Notes under the pieces: generated by a model | What the model saw: only the letters and a program-made list of their open reading frames with translations | The model's database searches: none | What the model was told of the DNA's origin: nothing | Shown here: positions 24,039 through 35,820 of the stretch, one piece after another | How positions within the stretch are numbered: the first letter of the stretch is position 1 | How the letters are laid out: the number at the start of each line of letters is the position of its first letter | Translations under genes and position numbers: made by a program | Origin: Protonemura montana | Lineage: Eukaryota > Arthropoda > Insecta > Plecoptera > Nemouridae | DNA length: 64,000 nt | Reading direction: 5' to 3' | Assembly: GCA_947568835.1 (NCBI GenBank) | Contig: OX387607.1 | Span: 7,449,201-7,513,200, forward strand

Positions 24039-27000
24039 GGAACTGAATTGCTTCTGTTGCAACTGTCTAGTGTCTGGGTACTCCTTGTTAACTTCTAGAA
24101 CCTTATCTGTACAATTGCCAAAAAAAGGAGTTGAATCCCTCAGTCAAGACAAAAGGGAACCTGATTTGCAACTCGGCCACTGTTGGTAATGGGTTAAAAA
24201 CAAAACACCGTGACGCAAAAGAAGATCCTCTTTTGTATTGAATGGGGCTTTGGGTTCTCAACACCTTGTCTTTACCAATTCTTAAAAGTTGTCTTATGCC
24301 TGTATATTTCCTACTGACTTCTTAGAATCTTGCAACTCATGAGAAAAAGTAAGTCACCAACAATGTTGATATTCTCTAGCAGCTAGTCCGCACCGGCTTT
24401 AAGATCTGCAAGGTCTTCTAAGCATCTTCTTTAGCAACCAAATGGCTGAAGATATTCTTGGTAGCAGTTATCTAAAGTTATAGCTGGGAAAAGTCACTTG
24501 TTCTAGAAACTTATTTGAAAGGAGAAGTAAATTAAAAGCAAAAAGCCAGAGCAGAAAATTAAAACGAAACACTAAAAAACAGTTCTGCAAGTAGGCAATC
24601 ATGATGATGCCCTATTTGCATCACGGTGTTGGCAAAGTATTGAAAGTTAGTGCTGTTTTCTCTGTAAGCAAAACATGCTTTTTGGCCACGAGCATATTCT
24701 GGATAACATCCTTGCCACGGGGTTCACATTATTTCTCCAGCATCTTTAGATGCCGTGTACTCTTTAGTTCGTAATTTCTCTAGTTTATAATCCATATATT
24801 TGTTCTGCATGGGTAAAGTGCAGTTCAAATGTGATTTTTGTGGAAGCTTGAGTTTTTATTAGTGGCTTGTGCAAGTTGCGTCTTAACCCTAAGAAAAGTC
24901 CAGAAAAAGCCAACTGTAGATCCCTAGATACGTTTTAAATAAGCTTACTTTTAAATTTGAAATTGGTTAGGAGTGGGAAGGGCGTTGAGTTTATTCGTCG
25001 TTAAAATGTAGTGATCTTTTTCGCCGTGACAGTCGGTGGAAAATCAGGTTCTTACAAAAGGACTTGTTGACTTGGCAAGTGGATTAGCCATTGTTGGTTA
25101 GGTAATTTGAAGCTGATTTCTAGTGATAACTGTCAACATTGATGTTGGCTGTGATGTTCTCCTCAGCTATAACGTATTGCATTTTTGACGGGAGAATATC
25201 AACTGGATTTTGTAATGTTAAGGCCTGGTGTGCTCGTCAGTAGCTTCTCGTACATAGGATAATTAGAACTCGAACTAAAGCTTTGAAGCAGTGATGTGAA
25301 ATGAGTCGGCTTACAGTCCAATGAATCTCCCTTTTCTTCCATGGTAGGAACAGTAAGTCTGTGTCGTAATTAGGAATGTAGAAATGAATACTTTAGCAAA
25401 GATCTCGTTGAATAAGTTTGAATCAACCAAAGTTGTTGTGATACATATAAGCTATATTGGTAGGGGATGGTTGATGAGTTGTTTCTTGTTACATCTCTAG
25501 TCCAATCTTTTTGTGGATAAATCTAAGATACACCAAGTTTTTTTCTTGGCAAGGCAATGAAAATAAGCAAGATTTATATAATTAAATAATCCTCGTTGGA
25601 AGAGCATATATCTCAGATGAATGTCGATACTAATTAGTACGCAGTTGATCAATCCAGTTTCTCTCCGTGTTTTTCCATTAAAATATTAACTACTTATTAG
25701 ATAATATTAACTGAATCATACTATTGAAGTTAAATGCCAATATTGAAGTTTATGCCAAAGTTATGAATCTAGGCAATTTGTCCTGTTAATGTCATGCCAT
25801 GCCTACACTACCTAAGATACTGAATCATACAAGCGATTAATGATTCAAATTGATTGTGATTTCTAGGTTATTTGATGACATATGCCACAAAACAATTATT
25901 GTTATCATGTAACGTGAAGAAATGTATGCTTTACCATTTAGTTTTTAGTTATTCCAACTTATATTCCAACTTGACATTATGATGACATTACTTGATATTA
26001 TAGTGGACAGAGACATTAATAAGTAATTTGGTAGTGCATTTATCACATGGTGATCAATGATTTTGGTACTGATTAGGATTTAGGCTGGATGGAGTAATTT
26101 CTCAAGTATATTTTTGAATGAATTACAAACAGGGAAAGGTTTTGAGTGCACCATTACTTATAGTGATAGTTGTAGATCTAAGGTATTTAAATTAATTGTT
26201 AAATGTAAAAGAAGGCACCTTAATTTTTCTTAGTGCATATTTTGATCATTATATCTTGATATTTGAATTAATTGATATAATATAGCACCTAATCACACAA
26301 CTCTAGATTTGAGTTTATGTGTGGTTCTAACCTAGGTATGTCCTCTACCAACGTCAACCAGTGCCAAAATTAGATAAAAAAAATATAGGCATTATCTGTA
26401 ACACAAAATGCATTTTTAGGGCTAGTCTCATCAATACTCATTTAAATGAATTGATATACAAATGGATTAAGTGTCAGCTCACAATAAGCACAAGGGGATG
26501 ATGGCTCATTACAAAATGGAGCGCCCAAAATTGCGCAGCAAAAGAGTCGGCAGCTTGAGACCCTTACACCATTGTGATGCTAATATCCGATCTTTTTTTC
26601 TTCTGAAATTTTTGGCTAAGGAAGTGAATATCACAGTGTTGAGTATCCTTGGTGCAGTGGCAATGTTGTTGCCATTGGATTCCGCCAAACGACGCTATAT
26701 GCGCAAGACAAATGCATATGTAACACTTTGCCCTTAATAAGTGAACTCTTCTGTAGAACTGAAGATTGAAATTCTTCCGTGCTGCAACATTTGTCGCCCA
26801 TCTATTCATCAATTTTGGGTGGACTTTGTTAACTTGCAAATTAAAGACACCACTCCTGGCTCCACTTATAATCGAGTTAGTTATCAAAATACGCCTGAAG
26901 CAGTGTATTTCTTCGTAATGATCTCGTTGCACAATGACATCCATTATAATTTATCTATTTCTTTAAATTGGACAAATAATTAAAAACTTGTAACAATGTA

Positions 27001-27100
27001 AAAGGCTGCTACTGTCGTATCCTTTCCCATGCCACATGATCCTGAGGGAGTAGGTGAATATGGTGGTTTAAACTACAGTAAGCAGAGTGACTTTTTGTAA
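24039..27100. other. CEP164 3' flank and intergenic DNA, no gene seen
   Basis: This 3-kb AT-rich stretch follows the CEP164 stop codon and leads to the RpS19 polyadenylation signal. It probably holds the CEP164 3' UTR, but no single polyadenylation site stands out. ORFs at 26471-26737 (+) and 26564-26944 (-) overlap on opposite strands and show no domain I recognise. Confidence 0.5.
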
Positions 27101-27106
27101 TTTATT
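27101..27106 (-). terminator. RpS19 polyadenylation signal (AATAAA)
   Basis: AATAAA on the minus strand lies 24 nt after the RpS19 stop codon, which implies a very short 3' UTR, as is common for ribosomal protein genes. No other hexamer lies closer. Confidence 0.7.
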
Positions 27107-27129
27107 GAACCATTTCCTTTACAAAGATA

Positions 27130-27756
27130 TTACGTTGTAATAACAGTCGGAGGTACCACTGCAGCAACCTTCCTGGGCTGCACTTGCGCTGCAATTCTAT
27201 CCAAATCTCGTCGGCCCTGTACTGTGAGTTTTCTGCCACCATCACCAGTCTTCTCAATCAGCTTCAGACCTTCGAGTGACTGCAGGGCCTTCCTGGCCAC
27301 TCCAGCGCCTCCTCTGCAGTAGTGCGATGGGCTGGTGCCCTTTCGCTGACGGCCTGTTGAGGAAAGTGTATTTAGCAAGCCGCTCCCTTTCTCCCCACAA
27401 TTTTAGAAGTTGGATGTTTGCTTGCCTCCAAAGATCTTGGTTACAGCGCCTACACCAACTGGCGAACGGAAGTAGATGTGACGGACAAGAGCAGCACAGC
27501 GAGTGTAGAACCAATCCTCGTCGTATGGCGCCAACTCCTTGAACTTTGCACTCTTGACGAGATCTACCCATTCGGGAACCTTCATCTTGCCAGTCCTATG
27601 AAAGAAAAGGTTTATAGAGAACTGTCATACAAGATATTTTACAGCCTAATCTTAGCTGCATACTTCCAAAACATTTTCTGCTTACTTTTTTAGGAAGGCA
27701 GAGAAAGCCTTGACAAACAGTTGCTGGTCTACATCCTTGAGAGTAACAGACGGCAT
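27130..27756 (-). CDS. RpS19: Ribosomal protein S19 (eS19), complete coding region
   Basis: Coding exons on the minus strand are 27756-27686, 27595-27426 and 27353-27130, giving 154 aa. The protein matches eS19 throughout: [77 protein letters not shown] and [17 protein letters not shown]. eS19 is a core 40S protein needed for small-subunit maturation. The start codon is the first triplet of its exon, directly after the acceptor TTGCTTCAG. The last intron is 72 nt (27354-27425) with a GC donor (GGAG|GCAAGC); this splice restores the conserved GGRQRKG, whereas reading through gives a stop. The C-terminus ([15 protein letters not shown]) is slightly longer than the 145-aa human protein. Confidence 0.96.
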
Positions 27757-27993
27757 CTGAAGCAAATATCACAGTTCCAATCAGGTTAATTTGCAGCTAT
27801 GGTCATGCCTGAAAACAGGCGTGTGGCATGTACTCTGCGAAATGTACTAGATTGACAAATATACCACAAGAGGAGTATTAAAAAGTACAAGAATAACTTG
27901 TACAGATATTTTTCTTTTCAAAACATGAGTTTAATTTCATAATCTATGTAAAATTGAATAGTAATCCTAAAACTGATACGGCAGTAAACATAC

Positions 27994-28018
27994 CTTGCTA
28001 AATAATGTTACCGGAAAG
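27994..28018 (-). promoter_or_regulatory. RpS19: RpS19 5' TOP leader exon
   Basis: Reading on the minus strand, a pyrimidine stretch CTTTCC starts at 28018 and is followed by GGTAACATTATTTAGCAAG and donor GTATGT. A leader of about 25 nt starting with C and a pyrimidine run is the terminal oligopyrimidine (TOP) signature, which puts ribosomal protein mRNAs under mTOR-dependent translational control. The exact start site is inferred from the motif. Confidence 0.7.
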
Positions 28019-28266
28019 AACCCATGCAGCAATATGGCCGAAACTGTGCTTCCGCTATTCTCGGCTCAGAGAGCGCGCTTAGAAATCTTTCTGACGTCAT
28101 AAAATACTATATTACGATTGGCGAACAGACTTGGCTCTAAAATTTAAAGTAACATTTTGTTGGGACAAACATATTTTTGAATGCATGATCGCGCGAAATA
28201 AGAAATGAATGGATTGACGTAAAAATGGATTATTGTGCTTCTTTATGTTTCTTTCATATTTCGTCT

Positions 28267-28703
28267 TATATAACAGAGAAGTCGCTGCTTAGAGTTTATT
28301 TTGATTGTTGCTGTTGAACTCGCGGCCGAAATCGAATTCCCAGCTGATGTAGCGACAGCGCCTGAAAGTGGGAGGGTCATTCGACTACGGCTCTAGTAAA
28401 CAGTTCGACGAAATTCATTCTAAATATCCTAATTTAATTGCGTGTGGTCTTCATAGTGCCGCGTTCGACATCCCAAATACATTCTTAATTAGTGGGATCA
28501 GCATTTCTACGCAGCAAGTCTTCGCTGTTTAAGTTTCCGAGGTTTTATTGAGCGGATGCAGTCTCGTTCCCGTCCTACGAGCATCCGGGCAAAATGCAGA
28601 GTGTAAACATTTGCTCATTCGCTGGGGTGTTGTTGACGAAGCAGGAGGGCATGCTGCGTCGCGTCTATGTTCGCCACTATTGAAATCGGGCATTTTGTTC
28701 AAG
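28267..28703 (+). promoter_or_regulatory. Candidate promoter and non-coding first exon of the FOXN gene
   Basis: TATATAA at 28267-28273 is followed about 430 nt later by a strong donor, TTCAAG|GTAAGA, at 28703/28704. The stretch between is more GC/CpG-rich than the DNA to its left and has no long ORF, fitting a 5' UTR exon. It lies about 250 bp from the RpS19 start and points the opposite way. The first coding FOXN exon begins with acceptor GGTTGCAG at 38265, which needs a 5' exon somewhere upstream. The link between the two is inference. Confidence 0.35.
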
Positions 28704-30116
28704 GTAAGAACCTATCTCGATAACTCTCTTGAAGTATCTTGTGTCAAACTATCGCCATCCAATTCTATAGCTGGTCGAAAATAACCTAAGTATCTTTTTC
28801 GTACTGCTTGGTCATGCCTGCCTTATAGGTGCATGCAATGGCTGCAACCTGACCCATATCTCAATTCGATTAGTCAGCCACGTAACGCAGCATTTCGGCC
28901 AATAGTTAGGACGACAAGTAAAGGACCCGTCCTCACCCTGAAATCAATCCTTGTCGCCGCATCGCATAATTCCGACCACGAAGCCAGCTCCAAGTTGCGT
29001 CCACAGCTGGCTCGGCGGATCGAGCTGAGGACGCTATGCCTGCTAAAGCTGGCCGATCGCCAACTCCCTGCGCTTTACATGTGCCTACGTAATCACCGCG
29101 AGACATTTTTAAGGCCATCGATGTGCTAGTGATAACGGCCTAATAGACGGGCAGGAGCTGACCGCGACGTCACCCCCCTCCCCCTTAGCCTCTTCCCTTT
29201 GCGGGTTACGGCCGACGGGAAATATTCGGAACCAAGTTCGATAGAGCAGTGTGAACGTCGCGTCGCGCGCAAGGTGCTATGATATCTATCTGTTATTTCC
29301 GTCTCGGGGGACGTGTGCTCATCGGCGATGTCCTATAAATAGGTGCGACACCTTTGCGCTGTGCGCCCAGGCCATGTGATCGGAAACGTGCTACTCGCTA
29401 TTGTGGCTTGCGTGCCGCCCGCTGGCCCGTTCGTCCCGGAACCTCTGGCATCACGTGCTTCATTCACGCACTTTCACGCCGGGGGAACTGAGACACCTTT
29501 GCGCCCTTTAAATTGCCGACTGACGTGTGGTAGGCTACCTGCTGTTCAACGTGCGACCGGAACGGGGCTAATACGTTCGCCCTTGAGATGACGGTGAGGT
29601 ATGTGGCACCCTGCAAGAAACTGAAAGTCTTCCCTTGCCTGCAGAGGCAAGGGACACTGGGAAGGTAATTGGGAACCAAACCAGCCGACTGTTACGTCCC
29701 TACGTGTTTTGCTCAGACTTCGATAATTAAACTGATTTGTCCTTCGATAACATCGCTGCGTCAGTAATCAAAGAATAAATACAATAGCGCACACAATCGT
29801 CATGTCGCTTGTCTGTTCTATTTCTTATCAGGAAAGGCTCGCGAATTCGATTCGACACAGAATTGGTTGGTGCGTGCCAACAGGATAGCGTCGCGATCTG
29901 CAGGACTCTTCATCCCTTCACCTCGTGCGTCCCAAAAACCGACGTCAGTTCACGGATGGCTTCATTACACAAAGCGGGCCAATTAAAGCTATCGCTCGGC
30001 AGAACGCTGCATTATGAAGTGCGTTCGTGTACTGGGGTGGCGCGGGGGTGTAATGGGCTCGGTTGCCTGGCGACGCCGTGGAGTATCGGCGGCGTGATGT
30101 CGTCATGGCAACGACG

Positions 30117-30144
30117 CCCCCCCCCCCCCCCCCCCCCCCCCCCC
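30117..30144. repeat. Poly-C tract, 28 nt
   Basis: An uninterrupted run of 28 C follows two X-box-like motifs. The complementary strand could form G-quadruplex. Runs this long are prone to length error in sequencing. Confidence 0.9.
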
Positions 30145-32984
30145 ACCACACTCCCCAAGGCGATGCACAGCGTCTCGTTTTGAGAGTTAGAGAGCTTGGT
30201 CGACGCGAGAGTTGATGACCATGCGAGCACTTGGATGGAAGATGGGATTGCATCTTTTTTGCGGGATAACTTGGCAATTTTCTACGGAAAATACAGCCGT
30301 CTCATTGCTGAGTTTCAAGATACCATTCTAAACGCCAAGCTACTCTAAAATCACTGCAAAGTGTCCTACTTTTTAGGGATTTTGTGCTGAGATTTGTATA
30401 GATTTTGCAACATTTTACCACACTAAAGCGCCAAGAACTGTGCTTCCTTAGCTGGTAAAGATAGCTGTCTTGGTGCCCAGCATTTTTTACGTTCCAGCCA
30501 ACCACCGGGCGGCGACCAGTTCGCCTCCTCAGGCCCCATCGAACGCAGAGAGTGTAACTCACTGGAAATCAAGCCCTTCACCTGCCACCCCCTTTCCCGT
30601 CGACCGTGCCGAATGGCGACACGTGTGCGTACAGCCTTGGAAAGTTACCGCGCCACTCCGGTGCTAAATCTAAAGACTGCGATGGATTTTTGTGAGCACC
30701 GCGTCTCCCCCCCTATCACTTGTCACATCGATTGCCGCTCGGAGATAAGTTGGCCTACTTTCCCCCCCTACCTCCACACCCACGACGCCTCGTCCAAGTC
30801 GTTTGACACTCGCACTTTTGCACGGTTGACAAGCAATTAGTGGCTTTGCGATCCGACTTAAGGTGTTACGTTCAGGTGCACGCGCGTGGCGCTTGAATCG
30901 CTCCGAATTTCCAGGTGTCGCTAGCTCCGTGTTTTTAATAATCACGATTTGCTCAAGGCTGGACGCACGGTTTCCGAGAAATGCAGTCACCGGCAGTGCT
31001 TTCTTGCCTTTTTGAAAGCCATTATCGACATCGGCCCTAAGGATTATTGGCGAACATTTCTTGAACACTTTAATTTAATTTGTAAATTTCACTAAAGTGT
31101 CTGCTGCCAGGCTACTGACTAAAAGGGAATTCAATCTCTTTTCGAAGTAAGGTAGTCTATACCTCAAGAAACTCGGCTGACTAGGTGTTGCGTTGATTTT
31201 AAATATCGAGTCATTTGAAAATATATCACACCTCACGACTTTTCCGCAAGTTTTTTTGGCGGAGTCCATTGCTATTTTGATGACATGAATACTTTTCAGG
31301 AATACCGTACGACTGACCAAAGAAAGGGCCGACGGGTAGTATAGTGTATTACAAAAACTTAAGTGCATCGATTTCTTACAATGGGTATTTGTACGCGCAT
31401 GTATTCAAGCAATATTTACCTCTGAAACATGTTAGCTGTCAGAATTGATTGGTTGGATTTCATTGTCAAATCTATTGCATTTCTTTGCAATTCTGTTTCT
31501 ACTGTTAAGCTGATTGGAAATTGAATGGTTGAGTGGAGATAGACCGCACAAATACCCTATTCATTGTAACGGTCAGACTTTAAAACCCAATACCGAGGTT
31601 CACGATAATGGCCCAACGTACACTCCTTGCCCGTCTGCGCTTTCTAGCTGCATCACAATTTTTACCTGGGGGGTGCTTATCGTTGACCAGTACCGGATCG
31701 AACCCGCCGATCTGAAAGGTTAGATCCGGGACCAGACGACGTGCATACTGGAGGTGCACTTCATCCTTGAGCTCATTAGGACTGCACTTCTTTGTCGTGA
31801 CACGTCATCAGCAGTGGTGTACAGTCCTGGGTATCCGCGGATGTACGGCGCTCATTTATGTCATAGAGATACGCTGATTTACACAAACTTATGCTTTCTT
31901 AAAAATAATTTCAATCGTCCATATCTCAGTAGTTTATCTGCTTGCCTTTAAGAAGTTTAGGCACATAATTAAGATTTGATAATCATAATATCCCTATCAT
32001 GGTTCCGTTCGTGGTGTGGGTTTACGAATATTGCTAATTCGATGCAATTAGATCTTGTGTTACAGTAAATTGACTTCCTCGATGAATACAGCAACCACGA
32101 TTAAATAGTGGAGAAGTAAATACTGGCTTTTCAAAAGATATCAGAGCTCTTATTGAGTGCGGTTTACTGCACAATCCACCGAAATTTTTCTCTAACCCCG
32201 CGCCCAGCTGGCGGAAAATCATGGCGGCATACTCTCCTTAATAATGTCCTGCACTACTCCACTGGTAATCAGGCGTTGGAGTGTGATTCTTTAAGGAGCT
32301 ACCTGTCGTACGCACACATGGTTAGCAAGCTGACTGACACACGGTGATAATTAGTCTAATCGCGCGTTACGCGCCGACACACGCAACCCAGCACGCACCA
32401 TCCGATGGGCTCGCGGTATAGGCACTACGATACCGCCACTAATTAGTCTGGTGCGAGCTTGAGGTTGGTGCCGCGGTCACAGGATAGAGCGAAGCGAACA
32501 GTGCATGGCGTCGACGTGAATATTTCGAAAAAAATCCTTTATTTTTCTCGATGCGGACATTCGAAATTTCTGGCATACGACCTTTATATTTTTGCAAACG
32601 ATTTGTAATTTTTGTTGGCTTGCAAAATTTGCAAAACTGATTATTTCAAAATACTGTTAAGCGGGGTTATTGATTTCACACGGCGTCACCAATCTCTTCA
32701 AATATGTTTATTGGATCTGCTAGATGAAAGCATGCCATGAACATTACGACCCTGCAAGTCTTCGCATTTTAACTTTTATTCGGAATTTATTTTTATAACA
32801 TTTAGTTAACACAAAAAACTTATTATATGTGTTTCTGTACTCAACCCGCGCTCCCTAGATATAAAAGTCTCGGCTCTTCGATGGCATACATTCAACGACT
32901 CGACTCGATTTGCGACACGGTTCGTAGAGAACGTCCTGGTACCGTCTCAATCAGCCATTAAACAATCGGAGCATTCTTAAACAC

Positions 32985-33065
32985 CGGACCTCGCTAGACG
33001 ATTGAGTTCAGCAACACAGGACTGAGCCAAGTATTGGATGGGTGACCGCACATGACGCACAAGCT
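32985..33065 (+). mobile_element. 5S-derived SINE fragment, copy 3a
   Basis: GACCTCGCTAGACGATTGAG then TTCAGCAACACAGGACTGAG and TATTGGATGGGTGACCG align with the 3' half of 5S rRNA, including an intact GGATGGGTGACC. The shared tail is absent. A second, inverted copy lies about 85 bp downstream. Confidence 0.65.
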
Positions 33066-33149
33066 GAACGCTACAAAGATTTTTACTGCACACAAGTGCT
33101 GATGGAAAAACTATTCTCTTCGTCAACAGCTTCCAACGTGCGATTTTCC

Positions 33150-33320
33150 GACGGTGGTCACCCATCCAAATTCATGGCAAGCGAACACGTTGCTTAACTT
33201 TCTCACACTGAATCCAGCGACCTTTAATCCAGCAGACTTCGCAGCACTCGAGGTGACTCGAAAGCCAGACATCCAATCACTCGTCTCTCAGCCACGAATC
33301 TCATTATGTTGCTCTAATTA
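33150..33320 (-). mobile_element. 5S-derived SINE fragment, copy 3b (inverted)
   Basis: On the minus strand the fragment reads GTGTGAGAAAGTTAAGCAAC ... TTGGATGGGTGACCACCG. Its 5' side (33285-33320, attatgttgctctaatt on plus) resembles the flank of copy 1 at 5020-5040 (attatgttgttctaacc), so more of the SINE 5' end is kept here. With copy 3a it forms a tail-to-tail inverted pair. Confidence 0.6.
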
Positions 33321-33887
33321 ATTAATTAACTAAGTAATCAACCGACGTGTCGCCTAGCGCCAGAGATCCACCCCCTCACGTTCAACGTCGTCACCTCGAC
33401 GCCTCAACGTTTTCGAGACGTCCTGGGTGACATTCTTGATCTTGCTGTGCTATCTCTGGACGTTGCTTCCAAACAGATAGCCGAGAAATTGAGGGTTGCA
33501 TGGCGAAGTCTGTTGATTCCGTTCTAGCCCGGTTGTAATCATATAATTTTGGCATTGCGTGCTAGGATACGTTTTGCGAGTTCAGCGCCCTCTATTATCC
33601 GTCACCCGCGGGCTGTTGCTGTCATCCAGTGCCGGGCTATTTTGCAGCTGTAAGATCCTACTAACCTATGAGTCTAACTAGACATATGAGCCTAAAAACT
33701 ATCCAATTTTCTTTGTGTTAGCCATTCTAGTGGCGTCCAAGACGTGTAAACACTACTGAGATGGTGATTTATTTCTATGATTTCACTTCTATAGCATAGA
33801 AAATAAGACGCTACGAAGGTTTAAAAAATCATAATTGAGCCTTAAACCCGAAAATTGGGGATGCAGACCCTTACGCGGTCAGGCTGT

Positions 33888-33925
<38 letters not shown>
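33888..33925. repeat. Poly-G tract, 38 nt
   Basis: Thirty-eight uninterrupted G residues make this the longest homopolymer in the window. The sequence is G-quadruplex-capable. The true length is uncertain because such runs are hard to read. Confidence 0.9.
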
Positions 33926-34784
33926 CGGCAAGATATGTTCGCTTAAATCTGAAAAATAAGATAGGAAAAGACTGTTCATAGTAGTTAAGTTTTTTATTCG
34001 AAGTATGGTGTCGTCACAGCAGATCTCCGCGTATGTACGTGTTGTCTCTTTAAAAAAAAATTCATTCAGTCTACTTTTTTCAAGAAATCAAAATGTGTAA
34101 TAGCAGCTAATATTCTTTCTCTATCCACTGTTCTTAAAAAAATTTTAAAAATTTTTTTTAAATGATTGGACTTATTTTAAAAGGTTTTTATCTCTGGCTA
34201 CGTGGACCTCTGGTCGTTCGGAGTCATTCGGTTTCATAATACGTAAGGAAACTTCAGATAGGGACTGCTCAGTTATATCACGAAAGATACCCAAATTGTT
34301 CCGTACCAATATTGACACTGCATCTACAACGATTTCTGCCCTTACCACCGCAAGTGCACACGGAGCACTTCGTCGCGATCCTTTCAACTCTAACCCCGCA
34401 CTCTGTGCGAACAAATAAAAAAAACGTGCTAAACAGCAACTCGTCATCTTACGACATCAGCTGCAAGATTGCATTCCAATACTTATTGCCATGCATAACC
34501 GATCGTAGCACCGATGCACATGCACGCCAGAGCTCGAAAGTGATTCTTGATGCACTTCTGCATTCATTGGTAGAGAGGGAGGGGAACGGGCATGTGCGTG
34601 TGTCGCTTTACGCTACCCAAGGTCGACCGGTCCATCGTGGGTTCGATCTCTTGGCGTCCTGTGACGACCTATTCTCATTCCTGGTCACGGGTCTGGATGC
34701 GGGTTCCTCGTGCGACCGTGCGACATCTCCAGCCCCACGTGTTTGTTCTACTGCCCGTGCTTGTGTTCCCGGCTCGCCTCCAGT

Positions 34785-34862
34785 TGCTTTTCGGTGCGTT
34801 CACCGAGTTAAGCAACACGCCGACTGATTGCAGGAATTGGGTAGGTGACTGCTGTGATCAAG
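34785..34862 (+). mobile_element. 5S-derived SINE fragment, copy 4
   Basis: TTCACCGAGTTAAGCAACAC, then a diverged stretch and TTGGGTAGGTGACTGC, match the internal promoter half of 5S rRNA with substitutions. A pol III B-box-like GGGTTCGATC lies about 150 bp upstream (34639-34650), so a compound element is possible. Confidence 0.6.
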
Positions 34863-35459
34863 CGGCCAATGGTCCACGGCAGAGTCCCTGCATCTCTCAT
34901 CATCAGCACATCGTCCGGAGCAGTTGACATTCATTTTGATAAAACCAGTGTCTTTGCAGAATAGATGAACAGGACAAGGTCAAGGATTGGTAACAAACGA
35001 CCTTGAACCAACCTAGATTTCGTGCAAGCCTTAGACACCCTCATGTCGACATGACAGCATCTTCGGTACACGTGGGGAAAGGAAAAGAAGGCTTCGTCAC
35101 CTACGTATCGTTCGATAAAACACCAGTCGTCGAGTTTACACTCCTCTCTTCGAAGTACAATATCGTGTTCTCTGATGCGATGTTAGTGTCAGATTTAAGA
35201 CATTAACGACAGTGGCCAGGCTTGCGTCAAAACACCCTGAAGCCTTCCACTTTTGGAAGACATACCCATTTCTCTAAAAGCCTGGATACAATTGCCTCTG
35301 AAGCAGAATTAATAGTAAGGGACACAAGCAACACGAGCTCCGTCTCAAAAGCATCACGACGCTGTGCATATCTACAAGTCAGGCGACACCTGGCTTACCC
35401 TCGTCCCCCAGCCGCCAATAGACCAGTCGACGGTTTCGACGGCGAGCGTCGTTAAACAG

Positions 35460-35820
35460 CCCCCAGGGCGCCGTGGGAGAGCGTCGCGCTTCACGTGGGT
35501 CGGGGGACTCTTGTGCTAGCTCCCGTCGGCGTCGAGAGCTATGAGAGACGAGTGCACCGCGCTGCTCGGTGACGTCATCGTTGCCTTATCGACGGCACGT
35601 GGTTACCATGACGACGCTGGGCCACGCGGCCGCGAGATGCGCCGCTGGAGCGTCGGACGTCGCGACGTGTTGTGCGGGTTGCATCCGACGGGTTGTGATG
35701 TGGCTGGACGGCTTGGGTTAGCTGGGTTACTCGCGGTCGGCTCGCGACTCGAGGGTCGGAGCTGGCGTTGTCGCGTCAGACTTGGCGCTAGCCTGATTTG
35801 GGTTTGTGAAAATAACATTT
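35460..35820. promoter_or_regulatory. CpG-dense stretch with CRE and X-box motifs
   Basis: This stretch is clearly richer in CpG than its flanks. It contains TGACGTCA (35570-35577, perfect CREB/ATF palindrome) and GTTACCATGACGAC (35602-35615, matching the RFX consensus). It could be an alternative FOXN promoter or an enhancer. No splice donor with an obvious exon was found, so transcription is unproven. Confidence 0.3.

Noticed and set aside
26564..26944. A 126-aa minus-strand ORF between CEP164 and RpS19
   Set aside because: No recognisable domain, an overlapping ORF on the other strand, AT-rich surroundings, and no splice partners.
29945..30277. Glycine-rich ORFs over the poly-C tract
   Set aside because: The Gly/Pro runs come only from the homopolymer. 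There is no flanking coding signal.
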